DNA of 64,000 nt from contig NC_006461.1 of NCBI RefSeq assembly GCF_000091545.1, positions 1,426,469 to 1,490,468 on the forward strand. Reading direction: 5' to 3'. Source of the DNA: Thermus thermophilus HB8 (lineage in GTDB: Bacteria > Deinococcota > Deinococci > Deinococcales > Thermaceae). Shown here piece by piece: positions 50,910 to 59,742 of this stretch (within the stretch, counting starts at the first letter, position 1; each line of letters begins with the position of its first letter). The notes under the pieces are model-generated. The model searched no databases and was not told the DNA's origin. It worked only from the letters and a program-made list of their open reading frames with translations. The translations under genes and the position numbers were made by a program.

Positions 50910-51373
50910 CTCGCCTCCAGGGGAACGGTGGCCTGGACCCTAAGCCCCGCCTTTAGCACCTTCTCCGCCCAGGCCTTGGCGCCAGGAAGGTCATGGTCCC
51001 GGTAGTTGCCGCACTCCCTGAAGCTCGCCCCGGGGACCTCCCCCTCGTGGGCGAGGACGTCCTTCAAGGCCTGGGCGAAGGCCTCGAGGACCTTTTCCTC
51101 CCCCACGGGGCCTTCCACCACCAGGTAAAACCCCGTGCGGCAGCCCATGGGGGAGAGGTCAATGACCCCCGGGAGGTGGTCCCGCAAATACCCCGCGAGG
51201 AGGTGCTCCAGGGTGTGCAAGGCCCCCGTGGGCAGGGCCTCCCGGTTGGGCTGGGCAAGCCTCAGGTCGTACTTCTCCACCACGCCCCCCGCGAGGGCCT
51301 TCCTCCCCGCCAGGCGCACGTAGGGGGCCTTGACCTTGGTGTGGTCCAGGCTGAAGCTCTCCACCTCGGCCAT
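50906..51373 (-). CDS. luxS: S-ribosylhomocysteine lyase
   Basis: Splits S-ribosylhomocysteine into homocysteine and DPD, the AI-2 precursor, within the activated methyl cycle. 155 residues. Metal ligands His53 and His57 and catalytic Glu56 are in ALHTLEHLLAGYL, Cys78 in SPMGCRTGFY, and the third ligand Cys121 in RECGNYRDHDL. ATG 51373 is supported by a TGTAAT hexamer six bases upstream. Downstream are the Pfs-like gene and prs. Confidence 0.95.
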   Translation of the reverse strand: MAEVESFSLDHTKVKAPYVRLAGRKALAGGVVEKYDLRLAQPNREALPTGALHTLEHLLAGYLRDHLPGVIDLSPMGCRTGFYLVVEGPVGEEKVLEAFAQALKDVLAHEGEVPGASFRECGNYRDHDLPGAKAWAEKVLKAGLRVQATVPLEAR

Positions 51374-51379
51374 GCCCCC

Positions 51380-51385
51380 ATTACA
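51380..51385 (-). promoter_or_regulatory. Predicted -10, leaderless start of luxS-pfs-prs
   Basis: TGTAAT on the minus strand, six bases before ATG 51373. Confidence 0.45.
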
Positions 51386-51475
51386 CACCACCCGGGGGCA
51401 GGACGGGAGCAGGGAAAGGCCCAGGCTCCAAAGCCCCCCGGACTTTTTCCGCCCCTTGGGTTCCAGGAGGCGTAG

Positions 51476-51481
51476 TAGACT
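51476..51481 (+). promoter_or_regulatory. Predicted -10, leaderless start of guaA
   Basis: TAGACT six bases before GTG 51488. Confidence 0.5.
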
Positions 51482-51487
51482 CTTGGC

Positions 51488-52999
51488 GTGGTCCTGGTCC
51501 TGGATTTCGGCTCCCAGTACACGCGGCTCATCGCGAGGAGGCTCCGGGAGCTCCGGGCCTTCTCCCTCATCCTTCCGGGGGACGCCCCCCTGGAGGAGGT
51601 CCTCAAGCACCGCCCCCAGGCCCTCATCCTCTCGGGGGGGCCGAGAAGCGTCTTTGACCCCGACGCCCCCCGACCCGACCCCAGGCTCTTCTCCTCGGGC
51701 CTGCCCCTCCTCGGGATCTGCTACGGCATGCAGCTCCTCGCCCAGGAGCTCGGGGGACGGGTGGAGCGGGCGGGCCGGGCCGAGTACGGCAAGGCCCTCC
51801 TCACCCGCCACGAGGGCCCCCTCTTCCGGGGCCTCGAGGGGGAGGTCCAGGTCTGGATGAGCCACCAGGACGCCGTGACCGCCCCGCCCCCGGGCTGGCG
51901 GGTGGTGGCGGAGACGGAGGAGAACCCCGTGGCCGCCATCGCCTCCCCGGACGGGCGGGCCTACGGCGTCCAGTTCCACCCCGAGGTAGCCCACACCCCC
52001 AAGGGGATGCAGATCCTGGAGAACTTCCTGGAGCTTGCCGGGGTCAAGCGGGACTGGACCCCGGAGCACGTCCTGGAAGAACTCCTCCGGGAGGTGCGGG
52101 AGCGGGCGGGGAAGGACCGGGTCCTCCTCGCCGTCTCCGGGGGGGTGGACTCCTCCACCCTGGCCCTCCTCCTCGCCAAGGCGGGGGTGGACCACCTGGC
52201 CGTCTTCGTGGACCACGGGCTTTTGCGCCTGGGGGAGCGGGAGGAGGTGGAGGGGGCCTTAAGGGCCCTTGGGGTGAACCTCCTGGTGGTGGACGCCAAG
52301 GAGCGCTTCCTGAAGGCCCTAAAGGGCGTGGAGGACCCCGAGGAAAAGCGCAAGATCATCGGGCGGGAGTTCGTGGCGGCCTTCTCCCAGGTGGCCCGGG
52401 AGAGGGGCCCCTTCCGCTTCCTCGCCCAGGGAACCCTCTACCCGGACGTCATTGAGTCCGCCGGGGGGCACGGGGCGGCCAAGATCAAGAGCCACCACAA
52501 CGTGGGCGGCCTCCCCGAGGACCTGGAGTTTGAGCTCCTAGAGCCCTTTCGCCTCCTCTTCAAGGACGAGGTGCGGGAGCTCGCCCTCCTCCTCGGGCTT
52601 CCCGACACCCTGCGCCTCCGCCACCCCTTCCCCGGGCCTGGCCTCGCCGTGCGCGTCCTGGGGGAGGTGACGGAGGAGCGCCTGGAGATCCTGAGGCGGG
52701 CGGACGACATCTTCACGAGCCTCCTCAGGGAGTGGGGCCTCTACGAGAAGGTGGCCCAAGCCCTGGCGGTCCTCACGCCCGTGAGGAGCGTGGGGGTGGC
52801 GGGGGACGAAAGGAAGTACGGGTACGTCCTCGCCCTCAGGGCCGTCACCACCGAGGACTTCATGACCGCCGACTGGGCGAGGCTTCCCCTGGAGTTCCTG
52901 GACGAGGCGGCCCGGCGGATCACCCGCAGGGTCCCGGAGATCGGACGGGTGGTCTACGACCTCACCTCCAAGCCCCCGGCCACGATAGAGTGGGAATGA
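51488..52999 (+). CDS. guaA: GMP synthase (glutamine-hydrolysing)
   Basis: Converts XMP to GMP. 503 residues. The class I glutaminase has LVLDFGSQYTRLIARR, nucleophile Cys in LLGICYGMQLLAQELGG and His/Glu in VQFHPEVAHTP. The ATP-pyrophosphatase domain has the PP-loop LLAVSGGVDSSTLALLL, and the C-terminal dimerisation domain ends KPPATIEWE. The GTG start follows a -10 hexamer with no ribosome-binding site. Its stop overlaps the next gene (ATGA). Confidence 0.97.
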   Translation: MVLVLDFGSQYTRLIARRLRELRAFSLILPGDAPLEEVLKHRPQALILSGGPRSVFDPDAPRPDPRLFSSGLPLLGICYGMQLLAQELGGRVERAGRAEYGKALLTRHEGPLFRGLEGEVQVWMSHQDAVTAPPPGWRVVAETEENPVAAIASPDGRAYGVQFHPEVAHTPKGMQILENFLELAGVKRDWTPEHVLEELLREVRERAGKDRVLLAVSGGVDSSTLALLLAKAGVDHLAVFVDHGLLRLGEREEVEGALRALGVNLLVVDAKERFLKALKGVEDPEEKRKIIGREFVAAFSQVARERGPFRFLAQGTLYPDVIESAGGHGAAKIKSHHNVGGLPEDLEFELLEPFRLLFKDEVRELALLLGLPDTLRLRHPFPGPGLAVRVLGEVTEERLEILRRADDIFTSLLREWGLYEKVAQALAVLTPVRSVGVAGDERKYGYVLALRAVTTEDFMTADWARLPLEFLDEAARRITRRVPEIGRVVYDLTSKPPATIEWE

Positions 53000-53562
53000 T
53001 GGGCGAACCCGCAAGGCTCAGGCGGCTCACCGCCGAGGAGTACCTGAGGGAGGAGGCCACCTCCCCCGTGAAGCGGGAGCTGGTGGAGGGGGTTCCCTAC
53101 GCCATGGCCGGGGCGGGCCGGGCCCACAACCTGATCGTGACCAACCTGGTGCTCCTCCTTGGCCCCCTGGCCCGCAGGAAGGGCTGCCGCCTCTACGTGG
53201 CCGACATGAAGCTTAAGGTGGGGGAGGCCACCTTCTACTACCCGGACCTCATGGCGGTCTGCGCTCCACCCCCGGAGAGTCCCCTCTACGAGGAGGCCCC
53301 CTGCCTGGTGGTGGAGGTCCTCTCCCCCGCCACGGAGGGGGTGGACCGCAGGGAGAAGCTCTGGCGCTACCTCTCCCTTCCCTCCCTCGAGGGCTACCTC
53401 CTGGTGAGCGCCCGGGAGAGGCGGGTGGAGCTCTACCGGAAGGAGGGGGATATCCTCCACCAGGTGGCGGAGGAAGGCGAGGTCCCCCTGCCCTGCCTGG
53501 AGGGGAGCCTGCCCGTGGCGGAGGTCTACGCGGGGGTAGAGCTGGAGGGCCAAGAGGCGTAG
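52996..53562 (+). CDS. Uma2 (DUF820) family putative endonuclease
   Basis: A 188-residue Uma2 protein: RLTAEEYLREEATSPVKREL, a core FYYPDLMAVCAPPPESP with the Asp, CLVVEVLSPATEGVDRREKL with the Glu, and LRYLSLPSLEGYLLVSARER-type C-terminal part. It is the better-conserved of two family members in this window (the other is at 13397-13978). Start ATG 52996 overlaps the guaA stop; an adjacent ATG (52999) is equivalent. Confidence 0.87.
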   Translation: MMGEPARLRRLTAEEYLREEATSPVKRELVEGVPYAMAGAGRAHNLIVTNLVLLLGPLARRKGCRLYVADMKLKVGEATFYYPDLMAVCAPPPESPLYEEAPCLVVEVLSPATEGVDRREKLWRYLSLPSLEGYLLVSARERRVELYRKEGDILHQVAEEGEVPLPCLEGSLPVAEVYAGVELEGQEA

Positions 53563-53586
53563 ACTGGAGGGGAAAGGAGGCAAGCC

Positions 53587-53874
53587 ATGCCCACCTTTAT
53601 CGTCCTCAGCACCCTGACCGACGACGGAGCCGAGACCCTGGTGAAGAACCCCGAGCGCATCAAGGAGGTGAACCAGGAGCTGGAGCGGGACTTCGGGGTC
53701 AGGGTGGTGGCCCAGTACGCCGTGCTCGGGCCCTACGACTTCGTGAACGTCGTGGAGGCGGAGGACGCCGCCACCGTGGCCCGGGCCATGCTCCACCTGG
53801 CCTCCCGGGGAAGCGTGAAGACGATGACCCTCGAGGCCATCCCCGTGGCCGACCTCATCGCCCGGCTCAAGTAG
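53587..53874 (+). CDS. GYD-domain protein
   Basis: A 95-residue GYD-family protein, a small ferredoxin-like alpha/beta fold: PTFIVLSTLTDDGAETLVK, VVAQYAVLGPYDFVNVVEAE with the GPYD signature, and VKTMTLEAIPV. Function of the family is unknown; they are thought to be stress or signalling-related dimers. An AAAGGAGG site precedes ATG 53587. The stop TAG shares a base with the GTG of the next gene. Confidence 0.88.
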   Translation: MPTFIVLSTLTDDGAETLVKNPERIKEVNQELERDFGVRVVAQYAVLGPYDFVNVVEAEDAATVARAMLHLASRGSVKTMTLEAIPVADLIARLK

Positions 53875-54260
53875 TGGAGGTTCTGGAGACTTCCGTCTAC
53901 GCCGAGGACCTGGAGAAGGCCCGGGCCTTCTACGAAGGGGTCTTGGGCCTTCCCTGCTTTCAGTTCAAACCGCCCCGGCACGCCTTCTTCCGCGCCGGGC
54001 GGGGGGTGTTCCTGGTCTTCAACCCAAAGCTCACGGCAAAGGAAACCCACCTCCCTCCCCACGGGGCCAAAGGCAGCGTCCACGTGGCCTTCCGAGTGGA
54101 GGAGGAGGAGCTTCCCGCCTGGGAAGCGCGCCTCAAGGCGGCGGGCTACCCGGTGTGGTGGGCCGAGTGGCCCAAGGGAAAGAGCCTCTACACCCAGGAC
54201 CCCGCCGGCAACCTGGTGGAGCTCGCCCCGGCGCGGATCTGGGGCCTGGAGGAGGCGTGA
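53874..54260 (+). CDS. VOC-family (glyoxalase-like) protein
   Basis: A 128-residue vicinal oxygen chelate protein with two beta-alpha-beta-beta-beta modules: VLETSVYAEDLEKARAFYEG, then SVHVAFRVEEEELPAWEARL and YTQDPAGNLVELAPARIW. The Glu in NLVEL is a usual metal ligand. Substrate is unknown. The GTG start is shared with the preceding stop (TAGTG) and the 3' end overlaps rnhA (GTGA). Confidence 0.88.
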   Translation: MEVLETSVYAEDLEKARAFYEGVLGLPCFQFKPPRHAFFRAGRGVFLVFNPKLTAKETHLPPHGAKGSVHVAFRVEEEELPAWEARLKAAGYPVWWAEWPKGKSLYTQDPAGNLVELAPARIWGLEEA

Positions 54261-54757
54261 ACCCCTCCCCCAGGAAACGCGTGGCCCTCTTCACCGACGG
54301 GGCCTGCCTGGGAAACCCCGGGCCCGGGGGGTGGGCGGCCCTCCTCCGCTTCCACGCCCACGAGAAGCTCCTCTCCGGGGGAGAGGCCTGCACCACCAAC
54401 AACCGCATGGAGCTCAAGGCGGCCATAGAGGGCCTAAAGGCCCTCAAGGAGCCTTGCGAGGTGGACCTCTACACCGACAGCCACTACCTCAAGAAGGCCT
54501 TCACCGAGGGCTGGCTGGAAGGCTGGCGGAAAAGGGGCTGGCGGACGGCGGAGGGCAAGCCCGTGAAAAACCGCGACCTCTGGGAGGCCCTCCTCCTCGC
54601 CATGGCCCCCCACCGGGTGCGCTTCCACTTCGTGAAGGGGCACACGGGCCACCCGGAGAACGAACGGGTGGACCGGGAGGCGAGGCGCCAGGCCCAGTCC
54701 CAGGCCAAAACGCCCTGCCCGCCCCGGGCCCCCACGCTTTTTCACGAAGAGGCATAA
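54257..54757 (+). CDS. rnhA: Ribonuclease HI
   Basis: Cleaves RNA in RNA-DNA hybrids. The 166-residue sequence matches the well-studied T. thermophilus RNase HI as I recall it: FTDGACLGNPGPGGWAAL, NRMELKAAIEGL, LYTDSHYLKKAF and KGHTGHPENERVD with the catalytic Asp/Glu/Asp/Asp set. The GTG start gives MNPSPRKRVALF and overlaps the VOC stop. Confidence 0.97.
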   Translation: MNPSPRKRVALFTDGACLGNPGPGGWAALLRFHAHEKLLSGGEACTTNNRMELKAAIEGLKALKEPCEVDLYTDSHYLKKAFTEGWLEGWRKRGWRTAEGKPVKNRDLWEALLLAMAPHRVRFHFVKGHTGHPENERVDREARRQAQSQAKTPCPPRAPTLFHEEA

Positions 54758-54769
54758 AAGCGTTATAAT
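54741..54769 (+). promoter_or_regulatory. Promoter, leaderless start of the carboxyltransferase gene
   Basis: TTCACG (54741-54746), 17 bases, consensus TATAAT (54764-54769), then six bases to ATG 54776. The -35 lies inside the end of rnhA. Confidence 0.6.
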
Positions 54770-54775
54770 CGGGCC

Positions 54776-56437
54776 ATGCTGGAAACCGCCCTGCGCCCGG
54801 AGGACCGGGAAAGCCCCACCTTTAAGGCCAACAAGGACGCCTGGGTGGCCCTGGTGCGGGACTTCAGGGAAAGCCTGGAAAGGGTGCGCCAGGGAGGTGG
54901 CCCCAAGGCCGTGGAGCGGCAGCACAAGAAGGGCCGCCTCACCGCCAGGGAGCGCATACAAAAGCTCATAGACCCCGGCACGGAGTTCTACGAGCTCATG
55001 GCCTTCGCCGGATGGGGGATGTACGAGGAGTGGGGCGGGGCCCCGGCGGGGGGGGTGATCACGGGGATCGGCCGCATCGCGGGACGGGACTGGATGATCG
55101 TCGCCAACGACGCCACGGTGAAGGCCGGGGCCTTCTTCCCCATCACCGCCAAGAAGGTGATCCGGGCCCAGACCATCGCCCTGGAAAACCGCATCCCCAC
55201 GGTCTACCTGGTGGACTCCGCCGGGGTGTTCCTCCCCCTCCAGGACGAGGTCTTCCCCGACCAGGACGACTTTGGCCGCATCTTCTACCTGAACGCCCGC
55301 ATGTCGGCCCTGGGGATCCCCCAGATCTCGGCCATCATGGGGAACTGCGTGGCCGGGGGGGCCTACCTCCCCGTGATGACGGACGTCCTCATCATGACGG
55401 AGGGAAGCGGCCTCTACCTCGCGGGCCCCGCCCTGGTGAAGGCGGCCATCGGCCAGGAGGTCACCTCCGAGGAGCTCGGGGGGGCGAGGATGCACTACGA
55501 GGTCTCGGGAACGGTGGACTTCTACGAGCCCACGGACGAGGCGGCCTTGGCGCGCATAAGGGAGCTCGCCGCCCTCTACCCGCCCCCCCGCCTCGCCCCT
55601 TGGGCGGAAGGGCGCAAAGCGCCCAAGGAACCCCTCTACCCCATAGAGGACCTCTACGGCCTGGTCTCCCCCGACGGCTCCCGCCCCTACGACCTCCGGG
55701 AGGTGATCGCCCGGATCGTGGACGGCTCGGAGTTTCTGGAGTACAAGGGGGGGTACGGGGAGACCCTGGTCACGGGCTTCGCCCGGATCGGGGGGTACCC
55801 CGTGGGCATTGTGGGCAACCAGCGCCTCGTCCTCAAGAAGCGGGGGCGGATTGAGGTGGGCGGGGTCATCTACGCCGAGGCGGCGGACAAGGCGGCCCGG
55901 TTCATCCTCGAGGTCAACCAGATGGGGATCCCCCTCCTCTTCCTCCAGGACGTGACGGGCTTCATGGTGGGGAAGGAGTCGGAGCAGGCGGGGATCATCA
56001 GGCGGGGGGCGAAGCTGGTGAACGCCGTCTCCAACTCGGTGGTGCCCAAGATCACCCTGATCCTCGGGGGGTCCTTCGGGGCGGGGAACTACGCCCTCGC
56101 GGGCAAGGCCTACGCCCCCCGGTTCCTCTTCGCCTGGCCCAGCGCCAAGTACGCCGTGATGGGCGGGGCCCAGGCGGCGAAGACCCTTCTGGAGCTTGAG
56201 GTGGAGAAGCTCAAGCGGGAGGGGAAGGAGCCCTCGGACGAGGAGCTCAAGGAGCTCTACGAGCGCATCAAGGGCCGCTACGAGGAGACCCTGGACCCCC
56301 GCTACGCCGCCGCCAGGCTCTGGGTGGACGGGGTGATCTTCCCCCACGAGACCCGGAAGTGGCTCATCAAGGCCCTCGAGGCCTGCGCCCTGAACCCGGA
56401 GCGGGAGCCTTTCCGCATCGGGGTCTTCCAGGTCTAG
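54776..56437 (+). CDS. Acyl-CoA carboxylase carboxyltransferase (beta) subunit
   Basis: A 553-residue biotin-dependent carboxyltransferase, of the methylcrotonyl/propionyl-CoA carboxylase beta type. RQHKKGRLTARERIQKLIDP near residue 50, MGNCVAGGAYLPVMTD in the N-terminal crotonase half and GRIEVGGVIYAEAADKAARF with LGGSFGAGNYALAGKAY in the C-terminal half are diagnostic. The biotin carboxylase partner is not in the window. With mvaB (HMG-CoA lyase) at 25.6 kb, a leucine-degradation role is attractive but distant. Leaderless start. Confidence 0.92.
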   Translation: MLETALRPEDRESPTFKANKDAWVALVRDFRESLERVRQGGGPKAVERQHKKGRLTARERIQKLIDPGTEFYELMAFAGWGMYEEWGGAPAGGVITGIGRIAGRDWMIVANDATVKAGAFFPITAKKVIRAQTIALENRIPTVYLVDSAGVFLPLQDEVFPDQDDFGRIFYLNARMSALGIPQISAIMGNCVAGGAYLPVMTDVLIMTEGSGLYLAGPALVKAAIGQEVTSEELGGARMHYEVSGTVDFYEPTDEAALARIRELAALYPPPRLAPWAEGRKAPKEPLYPIEDLYGLVSPDGSRPYDLREVIARIVDGSEFLEYKGGYGETLVTGFARIGGYPVGIVGNQRLVLKKRGRIEVGGVIYAEAADKAARFILEVNQMGIPLLFLQDVTGFMVGKESEQAGIIRRGAKLVNAVSNSVVPKITLILGGSFGAGNYALAGKAYAPRFLFAWPSAKYAVMGGAQAAKTLLELEVEKLKREGKEPSDEELKELYERIKGRYEETLDPRYAAARLWVDGVIFPHETRKWLIKALEACALNPEREPFRIGVFQV

Positions 56438-57045
56438 AGGAGGCCCTTCACCCCGTCCGCCACGTACTGCACGGCCAGGGCGGCGAGGAGGAGGCCCAGG
56501 ACGCGGGTGACCACGTTCACCCCCGTCCGCCCCAGGGCCCGGCGCACCGCCGTGGCCCCCCGGAGGAAGAGGTAGGCCAGGAAGAGGACGAGGTAGGCGG
56601 TGAAAAGGACCACGGCGAAGCCGTAGGGCACCCCCTTGGCCTCCGCCCCCAGGACCAGGACGCTGGCCAAGGCCCCAGGCCCGGCGATGAGGGGGATGGC
56701 GAGGGGAAAGACGGAGATGTCCGCCCGGCTCAAGGCCTCGTCCCGCTCCTCCTCCGTCTCCCGCTCGTGGTGGGCGAAGACCATCTCCGTGGCGATGCGG
56801 AAGAGGAGCACCCCGCCCGCGATGCGCAGGGCCTCGAGGGAGATCCCCAGGTGCCCCAGAAGCTCCCGCCCGAAAAAGTAGAAGAAGGTGAGCAGCCCCC
56901 CCGCCACCAGGACCGCCTTGCGGGCGATGAGGACCTGGGTCCGGTGGGGGCGGTCCCCCGCCAAGGCCACGAAGACGGGGACGAGCCCCACCGGGTCCAT
57001 GACCACGAAGAGGGTCAGGAAGGACTTGAGAAAGAGCTCCAGCAC
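56434..57045 (-). CDS. MarC-family integral membrane protein
   Basis: A 203-residue six-helix membrane protein of the MarC/UPF0056 family: FLTLFVVMDPVGLVPVFVAL with the conserved MDPxG, LRIAGGVLLFRIATEMVF, FPLAIPLIAGPGALASVLVL and TRVLGLLLAALAVQYVADG. Transport function is assumed but unproven. The GTG start at 57045 follows the argR stop by one base. Confidence 0.9.
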   Translation of the reverse strand: MLELFLKSFLTLFVVMDPVGLVPVFVALAGDRPHRTQVLIARKAVLVAGGLLTFFYFFGRELLGHLGISLEALRIAGGVLLFRIATEMVFAHHERETEEERDEALSRADISVFPLAIPLIAGPGALASVLVLGAEAKGVPYGFAVVLFTAYLVLFLAYLFLRGATAVRRALGRTGVNVVTRVLGLLLAALAVQYVADGVKGLL

Positions 57046-57046
57046 C

Positions 57047-57541
57047 CTAGGAACCGGAAAGCGCCCGCCGCAGGGCCCTTCCCTCCACGAGCAGGCCCGC
57101 GAACTCGTCCTCGAGGGCCTGGGCCGCCTCCTCGGTTCGGGCCACCACGAGGATGGTGTCGTCCCCGGCCAAGGTGCCCACGATCTCGTCCCGGCGGAGG
57201 CGGTCCAGGAGGTAGGCGATGCCGGAGGCGTGCCCCTCCGCCGTCTTCACCACGAGAAGGTTCCCTCCCCGGTCCACGTCCCGCACGAAGAGGCCGAACT
57301 GGCGCTTGAGCTCCTCGTAGGCGTTCTCGGGAAGGTCCGCGGCCGGGAGGACGTACCGGTGCCGCCCCTTGCCCAAGGCGATGCGGGCCAGGCCCAGCTC
57401 GGCGATGTCCCGGCTCACCGTGGCCTGGGTCACCTCAAACCCCAGCTGGCGCAGCCTCTCCACCAGCTCCTTCTGGGTGCCGATCTCCTCCCGGCGGACG
57501 ATCTCCTGGATGGCGCGGTGCCGTTCCGCCTTGTTGCCCAT
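57047..57541 (-). CDS. argR: Arginine repressor
   Basis: A 164-residue ArgR. The winged-helix DNA-binding domain has AIQEIVRREEIGTQKELVER and FEVTQATVSRDIAELGL. The C-terminal hexamerisation and arginine-binding domain has VGTLAGDDTILVVART with the Asp pair. It controls arginine genes, none of which are nearby, so a trans role is expected. It is followed by marC and preceded by coaBC on the same strand. Confidence 0.94.
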   Translation of the reverse strand: MGNKAERHRAIQEIVRREEIGTQKELVERLRQLGFEVTQATVSRDIAELGLARIALGKGRHRYVLPAADLPENAYEELKRQFGLFVRDVDRGGNLLVVKTAEGHASGIAYLLDRLRRDEIVGTLAGDDTILVVARTEEAAQALEDEFAGLLVEGRALRRALSGS

Positions 57542-57550
57542 ACGCGGCTC

Positions 57551-58741
57551 CTATCGCTTCCAGAGCTCCTTGACGAAATCCAGTATACGGTGGGCCACCT
57601 CCCGCTTGGAAAGCCGGGGAAGCTCCACCACCCGGCCGTCCCGCAGGATCAGGGTCACCTCGTTCTCGGGGCTCCCGAAGCCCACCCCCTCCCGCCCCAC
57701 GTAGTTCAAGGCGATCAGGTCCAGGTTCTTGCGGGCGAGCTTCCCCCGGGCCCGCTCCAGGCCCTCCCGGGTCTCCATGGCGAAGCCCACGAGCACCCGC
57801 CCCTCCTTCCTCTCCCCGAGCTCGCGGAGGATGTCGGGGTTGGGCACGAGGCGGAGGAGCTTTTCCGCCTCGGCCTTGGGCTCCTTGTCCTTTAGGGTCT
57901 CGGCGGGCCGGTAGTCCGCCACCGCGGCGGCCATGACCACCGCCTGGGCCCAGGGGTAGCGGTCCAGGAGGGCCTTTCGCATCTCCAGGGCGCTCTCCAC
58001 CCGGACCACCTCCACGCCCCAGGGGTCGGGAAGCGCGGTGGGCCCGGAGACCAGGACCACCTCCGCCCCCCGGTCCCGGGCGGCCTCGGCCACGGCGTAG
58101 CCCATCCGGCCCGAGGAGGGGTTGGAGAGGAAGCGCACCGGGTCCAGGTACTCCCGGGTGGGCCCGGCGGAGACGAGGAGGCGGAGGCCCGAGAGGTCCT
58201 TGGGCGCGAGGAAAGCCCGTAACCGCTCCACAAGCTCCTCGGGCTCCAGCATCCGCCCCCATCCCTCCCCCTCCCCCACGGCGGCCAAGGGGCCGTAGGC
58301 CGGGCCGAAGAAGGCGTGCCCCAGCTCCTCCAGCCGCCTGACGTGGGCCTGGGTCTGGGGGGCGAGCCACATGGCCTCGTTCATGGCCGGGGCCCAGGCC
58401 ACCCGTTTGGCCCCGGCGAGGAGGGTGGCGGAGAGGAGGTCGTCGGCGAGCCCCAAAGCGGCCTTGGCCAGGGCGTCGGCGGTGGCGGGGGCCACCAGGA
58501 CCACCTCGGCCCAGCGGGCGAGCTCAATGTGGAGGGCCCTCCCGTCGGGCCGGAACCAGGCCTCCTCCGTGGCCACCTCGCCCCCGGAGGCCACGGCCAG
58601 GGAGAGGGGGGTGACGAACTCCAGGGCCCTGGGGGTGGCGAGGGCCCGCACCTCGTGCCCCTCCCGGCGCAGGAGGCGGAGGAGGTGGGGGGCCTTCACC
58701 GCGGCCACCCCCCCCGTCACCGCCACCAGGACCCGGGCCAC
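57551..58741 (-). CDS. coaBC: Bifunctional phosphopantothenoylcysteine decarboxylase/synthetase
   Basis: Two steps of coenzyme A synthesis in one 396-residue protein. The N-terminal flavoprotein (CoaC) has VLVAVTGGVAAVKAPHLLRL, with the expected His position and AWAPAMNEAMW (PxMNxxMW motif). The CoaB part has LVSAGPTREYLDPVRFLSNP and SSGRMGYAVAEAARDRG and the KLKKKxxD-like KEPKAEAEKL region. The start is GTG at 58741, six bases after the rpoZ stop. Confidence 0.95.
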   Translation of the reverse strand: MARVLVAVTGGVAAVKAPHLLRLLRREGHEVRALATPRALEFVTPLSLAVASGGEVATEEAWFRPDGRALHIELARWAEVVLVAPATADALAKAALGLADDLLSATLLAGAKRVAWAPAMNEAMWLAPQTQAHVRRLEELGHAFFGPAYGPLAAVGEGEGWGRMLEPEELVERLRAFLAPKDLSGLRLLVSAGPTREYLDPVRFLSNPSSGRMGYAVAEAARDRGAEVVLVSGPTALPDPWGVEVVRVESALEMRKALLDRYPWAQAVVMAAAVADYRPAETLKDKEPKAEAEKLLRLVPNPDILRELGERKEGRVLVGFAMETREGLERARGKLARKNLDLIALNYVGREGVGFGSPENEVTLILRDGRVVELPRLSKREVAHRILDFVKELWKR

Positions 58742-58747
58742 GGCGCG

Positions 58748-59047
58748 CTACTCCTCCCGCTCCACCGGGTAGAGCCGCTCCATCTCCTTTTGGAGCCGGT
58801 CCTCGGGCACCAGGTTCTCGCCGAAGACCAACCGGCCCGTGAGGAGCTCCTTCATGGCCCAGGTCACGGCGTTGGGGTCGTCAAAAAGCCCCTCGAGGGT
58901 CTGCATCTTGGGCCTCTCCTCCGGCTCCAAGACCGTGTTCTTGAAGCCGTGGCGGAGGAGCTGCTGCGCCCTTTTGGCCACCACCACGGTGAGCCGGTAC
59001 TTGGAGTCCACCATGCCGAAGAGCTTGTCAATGCCCGGTTCCGCCAT
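58748..59047 (-). CDS. rpoZ: RNA polymerase omega subunit
   Basis: 99 residues, the length known for Thermus omega. PGIDKLFGMVDSKYRLTVVV and AKRAQQLLRHGF are the conserved region that clamps the beta-prime C-terminus. It overlaps the gmk end by 20 bases, the widespread gmk-rpoZ-coaBC gene order. Confidence 0.96.
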   Translation of the reverse strand: MAEPGIDKLFGMVDSKYRLTVVVAKRAQQLLRHGFKNTVLEPEERPKMQTLEGLFDDPNAVTWAMKELLTGRLVFGENLVPEDRLQKEMERLYPVEREE

Positions 59048-59690
59048 ACCGCCTCCTTAGGATCTCGTCCAGCTCGGCCTCGAGGGCCAAATCGCGCCGC
59101 AGGGCCATCTCCAAAGCCTCCCCCATCCTCCCGCTCCGCCGCCTCTCCGCGGTGAGGATGGCGAGGAAGTCGGCCACGGCCTCCTCGAGGACGTCGTTCA
59201 CCACCACGTAGTCAAAGAGGTGGGCGTTCCTTATCTCCCACTCCGCCTGCTCCAGGCGCTTCTGGATCTTCTCGGGGCTGTCCTTGCCCCGGTAGACCAG
59301 GCGGCGCTTCAGCTCGGAGAGAGAGGGGGGTAGGAGGAAGATCAGGACCGCCTCGGGCACGGCCCGCTTCACCTGGAGCGCCCCCTGGACCTCAATCTCC
59401 AAGAGGACGTCCTCCCCCCGGCTCAAGGCCCGCTCCACCGGGGCCCTGGGGGTGCCGTAGAGGTGGCCCACGTACTCCGCGTACTCCAAGAAGCCGTCCT
59501 CGCGGACGAGGGCCTCAAAGGTGGGGCGGTCCACGAAGTAGTAGTCCACCCCGTCCACCTCCCCCGGCCGGGGGGGGCGGGTGGTCATGGAGATGGAGTA
59601 GAAGAGCCGGGTGCGCTCCAGCACCTTCGCCCGCACCGTGCCCTTGCCCACCCCGCTCGCCCCGGTCATCACGAAAAGGCGGCCCCGCAT
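59028..59690 (-). CDS. gmk: Guanylate kinase
   Basis: Phosphorylates GMP to GDP with ATP, downstream of guaA. 220 residues from this start. P-loop FVMTGASGVGKGTV, SISMTTRPPRPGEVDGVDYYF GMP-binding region and lid KRLEQAEWEIRNAHLFD are visible. An in-frame GTG at 59699, seven bases after a TATCCT hexamer (59707-59712), is an alternative leaderless start that would add three residues. Confidence 0.95.
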   Translation of the reverse strand: MRGRLFVMTGASGVGKGTVRAKVLERTRLFYSISMTTRPPRPGEVDGVDYYFVDRPTFEALVREDGFLEYAEYVGHLYGTPRAPVERALSRGEDVLLEIEVQGALQVKRAVPEAVLIFLLPPSLSELKRRLVYRGKDSPEKIQKRLEQAEWEIRNAHLFDYVVVNDVLEEAVADFLAILTAERRRSGRMGEALEMALRRDLALEAELDEILRRRYGGTGH

Positions 59691-59706
59691 CCCCTTCACC
59701 CGGGAG

Positions 59707-59712
59707 AGGATA
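59707..59712 (-). promoter_or_regulatory. Predicted -10 of gmk-rpoZ-coaBC
   Basis: TATCCT on the minus strand, 7 bases before GTG 59699 and 16 before ATG 59690. Confidence 0.4.
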
Positions 59713-59729
59713 CCACAGGACCGGGGTGT

Positions 59730-59735
59730 TAGACT
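59730..59735 (+). promoter_or_regulatory. Predicted -10 of the alpha-amylase family gene
   Basis: TAGACT seven bases before ATG 59743; the spacer contains GGAGG, so either leaderless or very short-leader initiation is possible. Confidence 0.4.
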
Positions 59736-59742
59736 CGGAGGC